In this document: piece by piece, positions 1 to 8,074 of the stretch
How the letters are laid out: every line of letters starts with the position of its first letter
How positions within the stretch are numbered: the first letter of the stretch is position 1
Source of the DNA: Phaeoceros laevis
Taxonomy: Eukaryota; Anthocerotophyta; Anthocerotopsida; Notothyladales
DNA: 21,225 nucleotides
Direction: 5' to 3'
Assembly (NCBI GenBank): GCA_049999765.1
Contig: JBNGIQ010008368.1
Span: 1 to 21,225 of the forward strand
Position numbers and translations under genes: made by a program
Notes under the pieces: generated by a model
Seen by the model: only the letters and a program-made list of their open reading frames with translations
The model's database searches: none
What the model was told of the DNA's origin: nothing

Positions 1-1
1 G

Positions 2-382
2 ATTGTTCGGACTCTTCAACCACGTGTTATTGAGGTGGAGCCCACAAATGGCCCTCGGTCTGGAGAGCGGATGTTCATATCTCGCATCACCTTGAATTCT
101 TCATCCGATCGCATGCCCTTTGTTTTACAACGGCGCCAATTGCCCTGCCAACTATCATTTGCTATGACCATCAACAAGTCTCAAGGTCAAACCATGGATA
201 TAGCCGGGTAATATTTACAAACACCGGTATTCACCCATGGACAGCTATATGTTGCTCTTTCCCGTGTGACATCACGCGAAAATGTGAAAGCTTATATTGG
301 GACGACCAGTAGGAATAGAACCACAACTGTAGTCCCTTCTGTAACTAAGAACATTGTATACCCAGAGGTTTTCACAATATAA
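2..382 (+). pseudogene. Helitron PIF1-like helicase, C-terminal end with in-frame stop
   Basis: The C-terminal part of the PIF1-like superfamily 1 DNA helicase found in the Helitron Rep/helicase protein, which unwinds DNA during rolling-circle transposition. Seen in one frame: a segment with SFAMTINKSQGQTMD (the late helicase motif around residues 55-69 of this fragment), then after a TAA at 209-211 the frame resumes with VFTHGQLYVALSRVTSRENV, which is motif VI. The natural stop is TAA at 380-382. Known: in intact family members these two motifs are joined by about 10 residues without interruption, so the TAA is a lesion; it fits a CAA-to-TAA change. The rest of the protein (Rep nuclease, helicase motifs I-IV) would lie upstream. 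The family call is firm. Read-through of the stop is unlikely. Confidence 0.85.
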
Positions 383-451
383 AACAATTTATAAGTAAAT
401 CTCACTATGTTGTAATTTATAAATCCCTGTTTTATATACATTGACTGTGAT

Positions 452-481
452 GCCCGTCAATATGACGGGCCTCCACACTAG
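452..481 (+). repeat. Inner Helitron 3'-terminal hairpin with CTAG
   Basis: A perfect 8-bp stem (452-459 with 463-470) around a 3-nt loop, then the 7-nt spacer ctccaca and CTAG at 478-481. Known: Helitrons end in CTRR roughly 10 nt after a short GC-rich hairpin that acts as the termination signal. The next base is A rather than the expected T, so this looks like an internal or bypassed terminator, not the current end. An identical hairpin lies at 1075-1093 with CTAG at 1101-1104. Confidence 0.7.
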
Positions 482-641
482 ATTAGTAGATTAGTAGATT
501 ATAAGTAGACTATTAATATAGTATATGTTATTATATATTTATATAAAAGATAAATCATTGTTCATATATTTTTTATTTAAAAAGCTTAGCTTCTCATGTT
601 ACAAATGTGTACACATCAAATTAGTGCCAGCCTGCCTGTCT

Positions 642-672
642 GCTCGCACGTTAGTGCGGGCCTCTACACTAG
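642..672 (+). repeat. Outer Helitron 3'-terminal hairpin with CTAG|T
   Basis: An 8-bp stem (642-649 with 654-661, one G-T pair) around the loop gtta, then the spacer ctctaca and CTAG at 669-672 followed by T. Stem-spacer-CTAG spacing is identical to the inner hairpin at 452-481. This is the best candidate for the real 3' end. The matching end of the second element is at 1267-1294, where the stem has shrunk to 6 bp after loss of one G. Confidence 0.75.
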
Positions 673-771
673 TCCTATATAATAAAAAGATAAGGGGAGC
701 AGGCGTGTGTGCGTATATTTGCCCTAACCCTTTTTCTTTTTTTTGAAAATTTTTTTGAATGCTTTGAGCAC

Positions 772-803
772 AAAAGAGCAAAAGAGCAAAAGAGCAAAAG
801 AGC
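772..803 (+). repeat. Four tandem copies of aaaagagc
   Basis: Perfect 8-bp tandem repeat, four units, inside the 5' part of the second Helitron. It is directly followed by aggtatgagttat, a phrase that also occurs in the tandem repeats of the Helitron at 20.6 kb, which supports relatedness of the two elements. Confidence 0.85.
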
Positions 804-917
804 AGGTATGAGTTATTTTATACTAACAAAATGGTTTCTTGATTATTGATTATTACAAATTGATTCTTTGATTTCTTTAAGCAGAATAGATTTAAATTAT
901 TTTTGAACTTTTTTTTG

Positions 918-1017
918 NNNNNNNNNNNNNNNNNNNNNNNNNNNNNNNNNNNNNNNNNNNNNNNNNNNNNNNNNNNNNNNNNNNNNNNNNNNNNNNNNNN
1001 NNNNNNNNNNNNNNNNN
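918..1017. other. Assembly gap (100 N)
   Basis: Exactly 100 Ns, the conventional placeholder for a gap of unknown size. It falls between two copies of the same Helitron sequence (391-672 and 1018-1294), which is where an assembler would be expected to collapse or fail. Confidence 0.95.
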
Positions 1018-1294
1018 GTAAATCTCACTATGTTGTAATTTGTAAATCCCTGTTTTATATACATTGACTGTGATGCCCGTCAATATGACGGGCCTCCACA
1101 CTAGATTAGTAGATTAGTAGATTATTTGTAGATTATTAATATAGTATATGTTATTATATATTTATATAAAAGATAAATTATTGTTCATATATTTTTTATT
1201 TAAAAAGCTTAGCTTCTCAAGTTACAAATGTGTACACATTAAATTAGTGCCAGCCTGCCTGTCTGTCCGCACGTTAGTGCGGCCTCTACACTAG
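1018..1294 (+). repeat. Direct repeat of Helitron 3' region (copy 2)
   Basis: Second copy of the sequence at 391-672, including both hairpins (1075-1093 and 1267-1282) and both CTAG motifs (1101-1104 and 1291-1294). The two copies differ by scattered point changes, a few changes around 1123-1130, and one missing G in the outer hairpin. Shared sequence ends at CTAG|T in both copies, which fixes the element boundary. Confidence 0.85.
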
Positions 1295-1303
1295 TTAGTA
1301 AAA

Positions 1304-1846
1304 AAAAAGATATTGTTGTTCGTAAAGGCAATATATTGAAGACTTCCATTGTAGTCAAGATATATGATTTCAGTGAAAAAGATGATAAAATTGAAAACTT
1401 CTTCAGAGAAGTAAAAGCCTACGAAAAGTTATTTGCTCTTCAAGGGTCTTCAAGGGGAATGTATTCCGTTACTCCTAGCATATGGCACTTTATTCGGGGC
1501 TATGCAGGGTTTCCTTGCTCTTTCAAAGGAGGGGTCGAAGCTATATTCATTGTCTTCGAATCTCTCTTCAATCTCATTTGTTCATTTGGAGAATCTCCTT
1601 CGAAAAATTCATATATTTGGAAATTTTCATAACAATATAAGTCTAGAAAATCTGGTATATGGATCACAGCATAGAGACACAGCACCGAGCTACATGTTTA
1701 TTGGTTTTGGCAAGTGCATCTTGAAAGCGTCTCACGAGGATTTGTTAAAAGAACAAGAGAATTTGATGAGACTGGGACAGGATAAAAATACGTGCTTGAG
1801 TACATTGTTAGTGGACTTCCAACAGTCCAATTTAGAAATACAGTAG
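1304..1846 (+). pseudogene. Protein-kinase-like pseudogene, frameshifted
   Basis: A degenerate protein kinase domain. In the first frame (up to about 1446) one sees IVVKIYDF, resembling the VAIK lysine strand, and FFREVKAYEKL, resembling helix C with its glutamate. The frame then shifts by one and continues with ECIPLLLAYGTL (hinge-like) and a segment with FLALSKEG. Then come FHNNISLENLVYG, at the position of the catalytic HxDxxxxN loop but with N for D, and YMFIGFGKC, at the DFG position but with G for D. The frame ends at TAG 1844-1846. The shift is caused by a 10-bp tandem duplication (1437-1446 and 1447-1456); skipping one copy joins the frames smoothly. Both catalytic aspartates are lost, so it encodes no active kinase. 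It lacks the C-lobe end. It begins just after a Helitron end, but capture is not shown. I do not recognise a close plant family. Confidence 0.6.
1437..1456 (+). repeat. 10-bp tandem duplication causing a frameshift
   Basis: The 10-mer tcttcaaggg occurs twice back to back (1437-1446, 1447-1456) within the kinase-like frame. Removing one copy restores continuity between the two reading frames, so this is the likely inactivating mutation or one of them. Confidence 0.85.
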
Positions 1847-2274
1847 TAGCACCTTGCTAAGCTGCCAAGTAGTGCGGACTGCGCACCCCAATGAAGGGAA
1901 CCAAGGGACAATTTAATGGCGTGGTATGGCGGAGGGAGCCTGATATGAAACTCTGTTGTGAGACTTGCTTATCATGCCCATTCTGATTCTGGTCACTGGC
2001 GCTTGTCTACCAGATTTCAGAGCCATCTCAGCCTCAAGGATCGAAAGCTGTTTAAAACAAACTGTCAAGAGTGCAAACTTCCAGAATACGAGGTTGCTAA
2101 AGCAGCTATACCACTTTGTGTTGTAGACAACAATCGAGGCGTCACAAATAGATAGCTAGAGTAAAAGCAAGGCAATGTCTGCCTCAACCTGCCCACGCTT
2201 GAGAGGGCCCTCTAATGTTACAAGACTTGGTATCTGTACACTCGGACTCCACTGGATGTAGCCAGTCTAGAGGC
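1847..2274. other. Non-coding stretch, probably includes the 3' flank of the thioredoxin-like gene
   Basis: I see no coding frame with recognisable motifs, no RNA gene and no repeat here. The right part should contain the 3' untranslated region of the minus-strand gene that ends at 2275. No clear canonical polyadenylation signal (AATAAA on the minus strand) was seen. Confidence 0.5.
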
Positions 2275-2901
2275 TCAAGGTTGCAGCATTTCCCGAATTT
2301 CGTCCAGGACCTGCCATGCCTTGTGGCCACCAATCACCTCCCCCTGCTTCTCCGCGTCGATCCACAGCTGGATGGTGGGCATCTTGGTCACCCCAGCTCG
2401 CTTCACAAGAGTCGATGGAACAGCATTGACATCCACGCAGTAGAACTTAGTATTAGGATGGTACTCCACAGCCAACCGCTCCAGCTTGGGCTTCAGGTAG
2501 ATGCACTTGCGGCACCAATTGGCCATCCACTCGATCACCACCCGCCTGCCATTCACCTGAGCCTCCGCCAGCACCTCATCGAATTGTTCCTCCCCTGTAA
2601 TAGCTTCCATCTCAATTGATATTGGCTTCTCCTCTCGCGGCCCCACGCCAAAGAGCGCCCCCACCCTGGCGCTGACCACCTGCCTGCCATGGCCAGCCCC
2701 GACCCCCCCCGCACCAATCTCCAATGCGTCTTTCATGACTGCCCCAGTGCATTGCCTGCCCGCTCTCGTTCTTGCCCTCGAGCCAGCAATACTGGAGTCA
2801 CCACCAGTAACAGCAGCTGTGCTGCTGCTAGGCGAGCCTTCGCAATGGCAGCGGTGCAGAGATGAAGGCTGCCAAACCTGCTGCGCGGCTGTAGATACCA
2901 T
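2275..2901 (-). CDS. Thioredoxin-like 3 (WCRKC-type), plastid-targeted
   Basis: A 208-residue single-exon protein of the thioredoxin-like 3 / WCRKC group, plastid proteins related to thioredoxins with an atypical active site. Seen: an N-terminal region (about 1-90) rich in S, A, G and R and poor in acidic residues near the start, as in a chloroplast transit peptide. Then follows a thioredoxin fold with VVIEWMANWCRKCIYLKPKL (active-site cysteines C130 and C133, replacing the usual WCGPC), a FYCVDVNAVP strand, and the cis-proline at KMPT (P175). The C-terminal helix ends KAWQVLDEIREML. The start chosen is the first ATG; an in-frame TAA lies 12 codons upstream. Known: this group is thought to act as disulfide reductases or oxidases in the stroma; substrates are poorly defined. 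It is head to head with the response regulator gene. The frame is intact and looks functional. GC content is higher than in the surrounding repeats. Arabidopsis counterparts are called WCRKC1/WCRKC2; which one matches is not decidable here. Confidence 0.88.
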   Translation of the reverse strand: MVSTAAQQVWQPSSLHRCHCEGSPSSSTAAVTGGDSSIAGSRARTRAGRQCTGAVMKDALEIGAGGVGAGHGRQVVSARVGALFGVGPREEKPISIEMEAITGEEQFDEVLAEAQVNGRRVVIEWMANWCRKCIYLKPKLERLAVEYHPNTKFYCVDVNAVPSTLVKRAGVTKMPTIQLWIDAEKQGEVIGGHKAWQVLDEIREMLQP

Positions 2902-3401
2902 GCTTTCCCGGCGTCTCCACGAGAGATCTGCGAATTACTGGTTATTGGGGGGGTTATCCAAACTGACTTCTGGACCTTGGACAAGCTGGTAAAGCCACGA
3001 TTTAGGGCGCCCCTCTTTGCCACTAGGGATAGCGTTACAGCTTCGGCCGTAAGATCAAAGTACGCCTCGAGACAATTTTGGAACTTGGAAGGTTGGTCAG
3101 TGGTCAGTACATCAGTTGTGACGTCGTGGCGGAATTCAGCGTCCCCGCTTACACCAATGTGAAGCGCTCAGACTCTCCGGTCATCCTTAGGGGCTAGCTC
3201 TGGGATCTTCATACTTCTTTAACCTAGCGCACTGACCAGGAACCAAAGACAGCTAGTATGGACTGGTCTGGAGTAGCTGCTGGCAACGTTTCCAGTCGTG
3301 GGAGACTGTTCACCATGTGGACAATACTCACGCCGCTTAGCTCTCAGCTTCCGGTTTTCAAGCAATAGATAGGCCGTTACTTTCCGCAGGTCCACCTTCA
3401 G
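2902..3401. promoter_or_regulatory. Shared divergent upstream region (about 500 bp)
   Basis: This gap separates the start codons of two divergently oriented genes, so both promoters and 5' leaders must lie here unless upstream non-coding exons exist. A TGACGTCG element at 3119-3126 matches the core bound by plant bZIP factors. That is a motif match only. No convincing TATA box was seen for either gene. An in-frame stop at 3366-3368 precedes the response regulator start. Confidence 0.45.
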
Positions 3402-6024
3402 ATGGCCGGGAACGAGGATTTTGATCCTGCGGGCCTTAGGATTCTAGTTGTGGACGACAATGAGGTCACTCTACACATAATGAGGCATATGCTTCAAGGA
3501 TGCAACTACTTGGGTCAGTACTACATGCCTTGTGATTGTGTTTGTTTTCTGAAATGCGTGTGTTGAATCCGATTGTCATTGCGGTTTTCTTGTAGTTCTT
3601 TCCAGCAGCCACTTCTCTGTTTCCCATGACATGGCCGGTGTTCGGACATGGGGTGTCTGAAAGTGTAGGTGTGTTTTAGGACCACTGTTCTCCAAGTCCA
3701 GGCAGGACCATGGACCTCTCTCACCCTATGCATGTGTCAAGCTCACTTGTGTATCAGGGTGTACTGTGTTCAAGCAGCGTTTGATTTGTTTTTGCATTCA
3801 GTCCTCTCCATATACCCTAGGTGTAGAAATTTTTGCATGTTCGTTTTCCTGGTTGGTAGTCAAGTTTTAATGAAGGGCCTCTACATTCTTACTGGTTTTT
3901 TGCACAAATTCATGCTGATGTCTTGACTTGTGTTCGCACAGTTACAACAACCAATCGTGCAGAGAGAGCTCTTTCCATACTAAAGGAGAATAATTTTGAT
4001 CTGGTGATAAGTGATGTGATGATGCCCGACATGGATGGGTTCAAGCTACTTGAGATGATTGGACTCACTATGGACCTACCTGTCATAAGTGAGCATTTTC
4101 ATGAATTTTTCTTGTTTTGCAGGTGGCAGAAGTAGGCAATTTTGTTGCTGACTTCTCTTTGCTTTTCAAGTAGTCAACTGAATTGTCTGAGTAATATGGG
4201 TACAGAAATTGGCATGTGGTGGCGTGAACTACCACACTGAAGAGTTCCAGATCTCATTTGCCCTTTTTTTTTGTAACGGTTGTCCTGTTGTAGTGATGTC
4301 TGCGAATGCCGAAACAAGTGTTGTGATGAAAGGAATCAGTCATGGAGCTTGTGACTACCTCATAAAGCCGGTAAGGATAGAGGAGCTAAAAAATATATGG
4401 CAGCATGTGATCCGCAAGCGAGTCAAAGGTAGCATAAAGGACGAAGCTGTGGGGGACTCAGATGACACTGCAAGGATGGTTGGAGACTTCGATCAGATTT
4501 CCAAGAAGAGAAAGGAAAAGTTTATATTTCAGGAGGAACCGATAGATGACCTAAATTCATTGAAGAAGGCTAGGGTGCTGTGGTCTAAGGAGCTTCATGA
4601 GCAGTTCGTCCAAGCTGTTAACCACATTGGGATTGAGAGTATGTAAAGCTGCATATGCTTGTGCCTGCTGAGTAGTGGATTGCACAGCTACTCTATTTTT
4701 CTTAGTTCTTGAACCTTTCTTGGTGGACCATCAGGGTATTTATAGGCAGCTGTACATCTGTGTATGTGTTATTTATCCCGTCCCTTGATTCTCTACCATA
4801 CAGAGGCAGTACCAACTCGCATTCTGGAGGTGATGAACGTGCAAGGCCTTACTCGAGAAAATGTTGCAAGTCATTTACAGGTAACTCATGGCTGACAGGC
4901 CTAAGTTCTCATAGCCACTGTACAGAGTTGAGTTGACGAGGGCTGTGTAAAGTCTGAGTCTGGGTTACTTTGAAGGCTGTGGACTTAAAACTTCCATATA
5001 CTCTTTGAATGTCGCAGCAGAATTTGAAATGTATCACATGAAAGACACTCTAGTTAACCAGTGAGGATGGAGCTTGATATGTCATCCACATTTTTGCGAA
5101 ACAGTGAATATAAATTAGGTCGTTTTGTGGGCTTGTTAGAGTTCTATTGAGTACCAAGGCTTCCCTCTAAACCAGGGATTGCGAAGGGCGCCGGCTAGGG
5201 CTGTACGTAGAGTAGCGTTTTTTATTAATCTGTGCTCTGTTTGTACTGGTGCTCAGAAATACAGGATGTACTTGAAACGTCTAAGCGGCATACCAGTGCA
5301 GCACCACCCTGTGGCTGCTTTTCAAGCATCTGGAAACGGAAGCTTTGGTGGTGTGATGCACATTCAACCTGGAGGAAAAAACGCTGTATCCAAAGGCATG
5401 AATTTGGGTACAGCTTCAAACTCCAACATGGGAAGGGGAGCAGTAGGTGGTGGTCAGATTGATCAAGCTACTCGAGTTTCCTTGGCTCAGCTGCAGCAGA
5501 GAACCACACCCGTGATTGCAACTGCAGGAGCTGGATTGTTGAGCATAAGCTCGAGTGTGCAGACTCCTGCAAGTACGCAATATCCGCCACCAATGGAGAC
5601 TTTGCAGAGACTGACATCAACAGAGTTGGATAATTGGATGCTCGCAGCTCATGAGGATTCCCTTGTCCGACAGCAGTTAAACAACCTTCCAGTGATTCGT
5701 GATGATATGGGGCTCTTGCCTGGGCTGGGGAGCTTGAGGATGGGGGAAGACTTGAGTGTGCTTACAGGGCTAGCAAACTTGAGAGGTGGAGATGTGGTTG
5801 GGACATTGCCAGATTTTCTGCCATCCAAGGAGGAACAAGTAGAATTGGCACCGTTGGCTTCAATAGCTGACTTTGGTATGGATAGGTTTAGGGATTTTGG
5901 AAGTCCTTCTCCATTCTCCACAGTTTCATCAACATTGAGTGGCGGAGTGGGATCAGATTCTAGCTTTGGCACTTACAGTGAGTTTGCAGCAACAGCCGGA
6001 GACTTTGTGGCTTCTCCTCGGTAG
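3402..6024 (+). CDS. Type-B response regulator (receiver plus GARP/Myb DNA-binding domain)
   Basis: A transcription factor of the cytokinin-type phosphorelay, predicted to act in the nucleus. Five exons, all with GT-AG introns: 3402-3513, 3942-4088, 4294-4638, 4804-4880, 5257-6024; predicted length 482 residues. Receiver (about 13-130): ILVVDDN (acidic pair D18/D19), phospho-acceptor D62 in [22 protein letters not shown], and lysine K111 in YLIKPV. A basic linker (KKRKEK, 157-162) may be a nuclear signal. GARP domain (about 177-235): [20 protein letters not shown], then [21 protein letters not shown] and KYRMYLKRL, with an intron exactly at SHLQ|KYR. The C-terminal 245 residues are G/S/Q-rich, as in activation regions. 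Phases agree at every junction. Known: phosphorylation by His-phosphotransfer proteins relieves receiver inhibition. Odd: the receiver's first helix ([12 protein letters not shown]) differs from the usual plant form, and the protein is shorter than ARR1/ARR2. The start is ATG 3402, with an in-frame stop upstream. Confidence 0.92.
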
Positions 6025-6713
6025 GAGGTTGCCCCATCCCCATCGTTCATGGATGATGACTGCAAACTGAAGCTAGCAGATCCATGGCGCTTTGTAGGCC
6101 ACAGCACCGGCAAGGTTAACAGCTTTCTCATAACCTGTCATTTGCGAGGTGATCTGATTGGCTGCTGCGCACAGTTAGAGGTGCTCTTGTTGTAGATAGT
6201 TGGTGTAGCTAGTGAGGATGCGTCTTGCAGAGGCGGGAGTGGTACTTGGTCCTTGCATATGCTGTGGAGGTGCATGAATATATATCAACCTAAAGCCAAA
6301 GTTGTCTAAGATTGAGCTGGTTACTTCAAGCCGGGTAGATCATCGGGCACAGAGGAGCAAAAGAAAATTAACGGTGTAAATAAGCCTCAGCTACCTCCAT
6401 GTCGTGTGAACAGCAAATGAGTGGAGAGCAGAGTGCAAGTTGATGCTCCCTCCCAGTAGTTTTCTTGGGTTGTGCACTCCCAGGTTTATTTGGTAAAGTA
6501 CACCGAGTCAGATGGACTGCATAGTTGGTGGCTTGTCCAGGGAATCTACGAATTGCTGGACGGGGCTGTCTAATTGACCTGCCTGTTGTGTATGTGACTG
6601 CCCGGGATCATCAGCATGTGGTAGCGTTTTGGTCCTAACCATCCTGTTCTCATCAACTAGGGTCGATGTCTGATTAAGGGATTGCTAGCACTCTCCATCC
6701 ATGGTCGTTTCTA
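6025..6713. other. 3' flank of the response regulator, no second gene seen
   Basis: Directly follows the TAG at 6022-6024 and probably contains the 3' untranslated region. No reading frame with family-like motifs, no RNA gene and no transposon end was recognised. No perfect AATAAA was found near the stop. Confidence 0.4.
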
Positions 6714-6995
6714 AGGTGTGCTTGCTGAAGATGGCTGGTTAATAGTACCTATTAATTGTCCTGTACAATGGTTGTACTACTCTTGGCTCCAAAATATAGG
6801 GTTCATCTTGGCATCTTATACAACGAGAGTGGAAGGCTGCAGCTCTTCGTCGTCATTGCTAGGTGTGGTTGCTTGAAGATGGCTGGTTACTTGGTGCCTA
6901 TAGGTGTCTGAGTACAATGGTGTTTTCATTCTTGGCTCCACCACTTGGTGTTTAACCATGGCATCTCATACAACGAGAGTGGAAGGCAGCAGCTC
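6714..6995 (+). repeat. Diverged tandem duplication of about 132 bp
   Basis: Two units, 6714-6845 and 6861-6995. Both begin aggtgtg followed by ttgc and gaagatggctggtta, share cttggctcca in the middle, and end with the exact block acaacgagagtggaaggc followed by gcagctc. The ends are nearly identical while the middle has drifted. It lies 0.7-1 kb downstream of the response regulator stop, in its 3' untranslated region or just beyond. No coding frame is preserved across both units. Confidence 0.75.
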
Positions 6996-7769
6996 ACCTT
7001 TGTGGACTTTTGTCTGCCAAGACTTCGAACAATGGTGAGTTGTCCTTTGTAGCAATGTGTGTTCTGTGATGGCAGTGTTTTTGCAGGGGGGTCACACTGA
7101 ACTTTTATTTGCTCACCTGGTTGGTATTTGGATGCTTCGTTTTTCAGGATCGATATTTTGAAGTGGTTGGATCGTGTGAGACTAGGGATGGGAGGCAGAT
7201 GAGATGATGCAGACTTGCAGAACTTGCAGGGAGTATCACCTGCAGCAAATAGCTGACAGACACAGCTTTCCTTCCCTTGAAAGTCGTCTCTGAACTGCAG
7301 CTTTTCTCATTCTCAAATTCCACACGGTTGGCAGTGAACTTTTCTTTCGCTGTAGTGTAAATTTGGGAAGGGAATGAATGGTCTAGGGGGCTCAAATTCG
7401 AGGTTCAGTTGGAAACGTGGTTGCTTCAGGTTTTTGCTGGGGAAGCAGACAGGGAGGTAGGTGCACTTCATACTCAGTGTGAGCGTGGGTATCTCATTGT
7501 CCATATCCATCTGCAGTGTCAACAAGAAATGTGGGTTGTCAACTCCTGTCATGTTGTTGTGCAACCAGACTACTGTAGTAGTGAAGGCACTTGAACGTGT
7601 CCTGGGTCGCATATGTGCAACGAGGTGGGTGAAGGCAGTAAAATGTTTTTAGGCAAGTCTGTAATACTCTGTATCCTTTCAGGCGGAACCTTTTGGAGCA
7701 TTGGAAGTTTCGTTTTTGGCACTCCAAAAGAGCAGGTGGCAACGCCATTGAGGACATGGCTGAGGGGCC
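6996..7769. other. Non-coding stretch, nothing recognised
   Basis: Only short open frames on both strands, without recognisable motifs or consistent codon bias. The part just before 7770 may hold an intron or a lost 5' end of the segment at 7770-8060. Confidence 0.4.
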
Positions 7770-8060
7770 TTGAGTTTGGGCAGTGTGTCATTGGACTCTA
7801 CGGACGGGCTTTCGGCCCCGATTTCGAGCCAGGCTTCAGCCCCACGTCCAACCACCAAGTCGCTGAAAGTGGCCACGGAGAGCATCAGGAAATGCCGCGG
7901 CATCCAGAACCATTTTGCTTTCACATGGGCCCCATATACCGCCGTGGTAAGCGTTTTGTACGCGGGGGTTCCATATGGTACCCTCGGCTTCCGGGCCGTG
8001 AAAGCCCCCAAGGGCTCCACATGGAACCCGCGGGCATGGGGTCAATATGGTATGCAGTAG
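7770..8060 (+). CDS. Putative 3' exon or gene fragment for a small hydrophobic protein
   Basis: A GC-rich open frame bounded by TGA at 7761-7763 and TAG at 8058-8060, about 96 codons. Third codon positions are strongly G/C, unlike the flanks, and the peptide looks protein-like: an S/P/T-rich start, a basic stretch KSLKVATESIRKCRG, a hydrophobic segment around FTWAPYTAVVSVLYAGVPYG, and a tail ending RAWGQYGMQ. There is no ATG at its start; a 3' splice-like ttgggcag lies at about 7775-7782, so it may be a last exon or a 5'-truncated copy. The composition would suit a short single-pass organelle membrane subunit, but I do not recognise the family and assign no function. A perfect palindrome starts 15 bp after the stop codon. 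Other frames in the region look like shadows. Confidence 0.35.
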   Translation: MSLGSVSLDSTDGLSAPISSQASAPRPTTKSLKVATESIRKCRGIQNHFAFTWAPYTAVVSVLYAGVPYGTLGFRAVKAPKGSTWNPRAWGQYGMQ

Positions 8061-8074
8061 CATCCCGACAACTG

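Larger units (their letters stand above)
1..672 (+). mobile_element. Helitron 3' portion (helicase end plus 3' terminus)
   Basis: The right-hand end of a Helitron rolling-circle transposon; its left part lies outside the window. Seen: the C-terminal helicase reading frame (2-382), then about 290 bp of AT-rich non-coding DNA containing two terminal-type hairpins, each followed by a 7-nt spacer and CTAG (478-481 and 669-672). The outer CTAG at 672 is the better end. It is followed by T, and the second copy of this sequence (1018-1294) also stops matching there. Positions 391-672 are about 96% identical to 1018-1294. The helicase stop codon and the tandem layout suggest an inactive, older copy. 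Confidence 0.8.
673..1294 (+). mobile_element. Second Helitron, joined head-to-tail, with assembly gap
   Basis: Starts with TC directly after the preceding CTAG. The first about 30 bases (TCCTATATAATAAAAAGATA onward) closely match the 5' end of the Helitron at 20200. The 5' part carries four exact copies of the 8-mer aaaagagc (772-803). Positions 871-900 (tttctttaagcagaatagat onward) match the 20.3-kb element again. A run of 100 Ns at 918-1017 hides the middle and its true length is unknown. The right part, 1018-1294, repeats 391-672 with about 96% identity and ends in CTAG|T. Because the gap length is arbitrary, this may be either a short non-autonomous copy or a full-length autonomous one. 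Confidence 0.7.

Noticed and set aside
892-1101. Minus-strand ORF spanning the N run
   Set aside because: Half of it is unknown bases; the rest lies in Helitron terminal DNA.
2215-2619. Plus-strand ORF of 134 codons
   Set aside because: Antisense shadow of the thioredoxin-like gene; no motif of its own.
2733-3023. Minus-strand ORF overlapping the thioredoxin-like N-terminus
   Set aside because: Different frame from a clearly coding gene, and no recognisable motif.
5179-5256. Upstream extension of the last response regulator exon to a TTG start
   Set aside because: It is intron 4; the acceptor at 5256/5257 joins in phase to SHLQ and restores the conserved KYR.
5649-5972. Minus-strand 107-codon ORF
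   Set aside because: Antisense shadow of the response regulator C-terminal exon.
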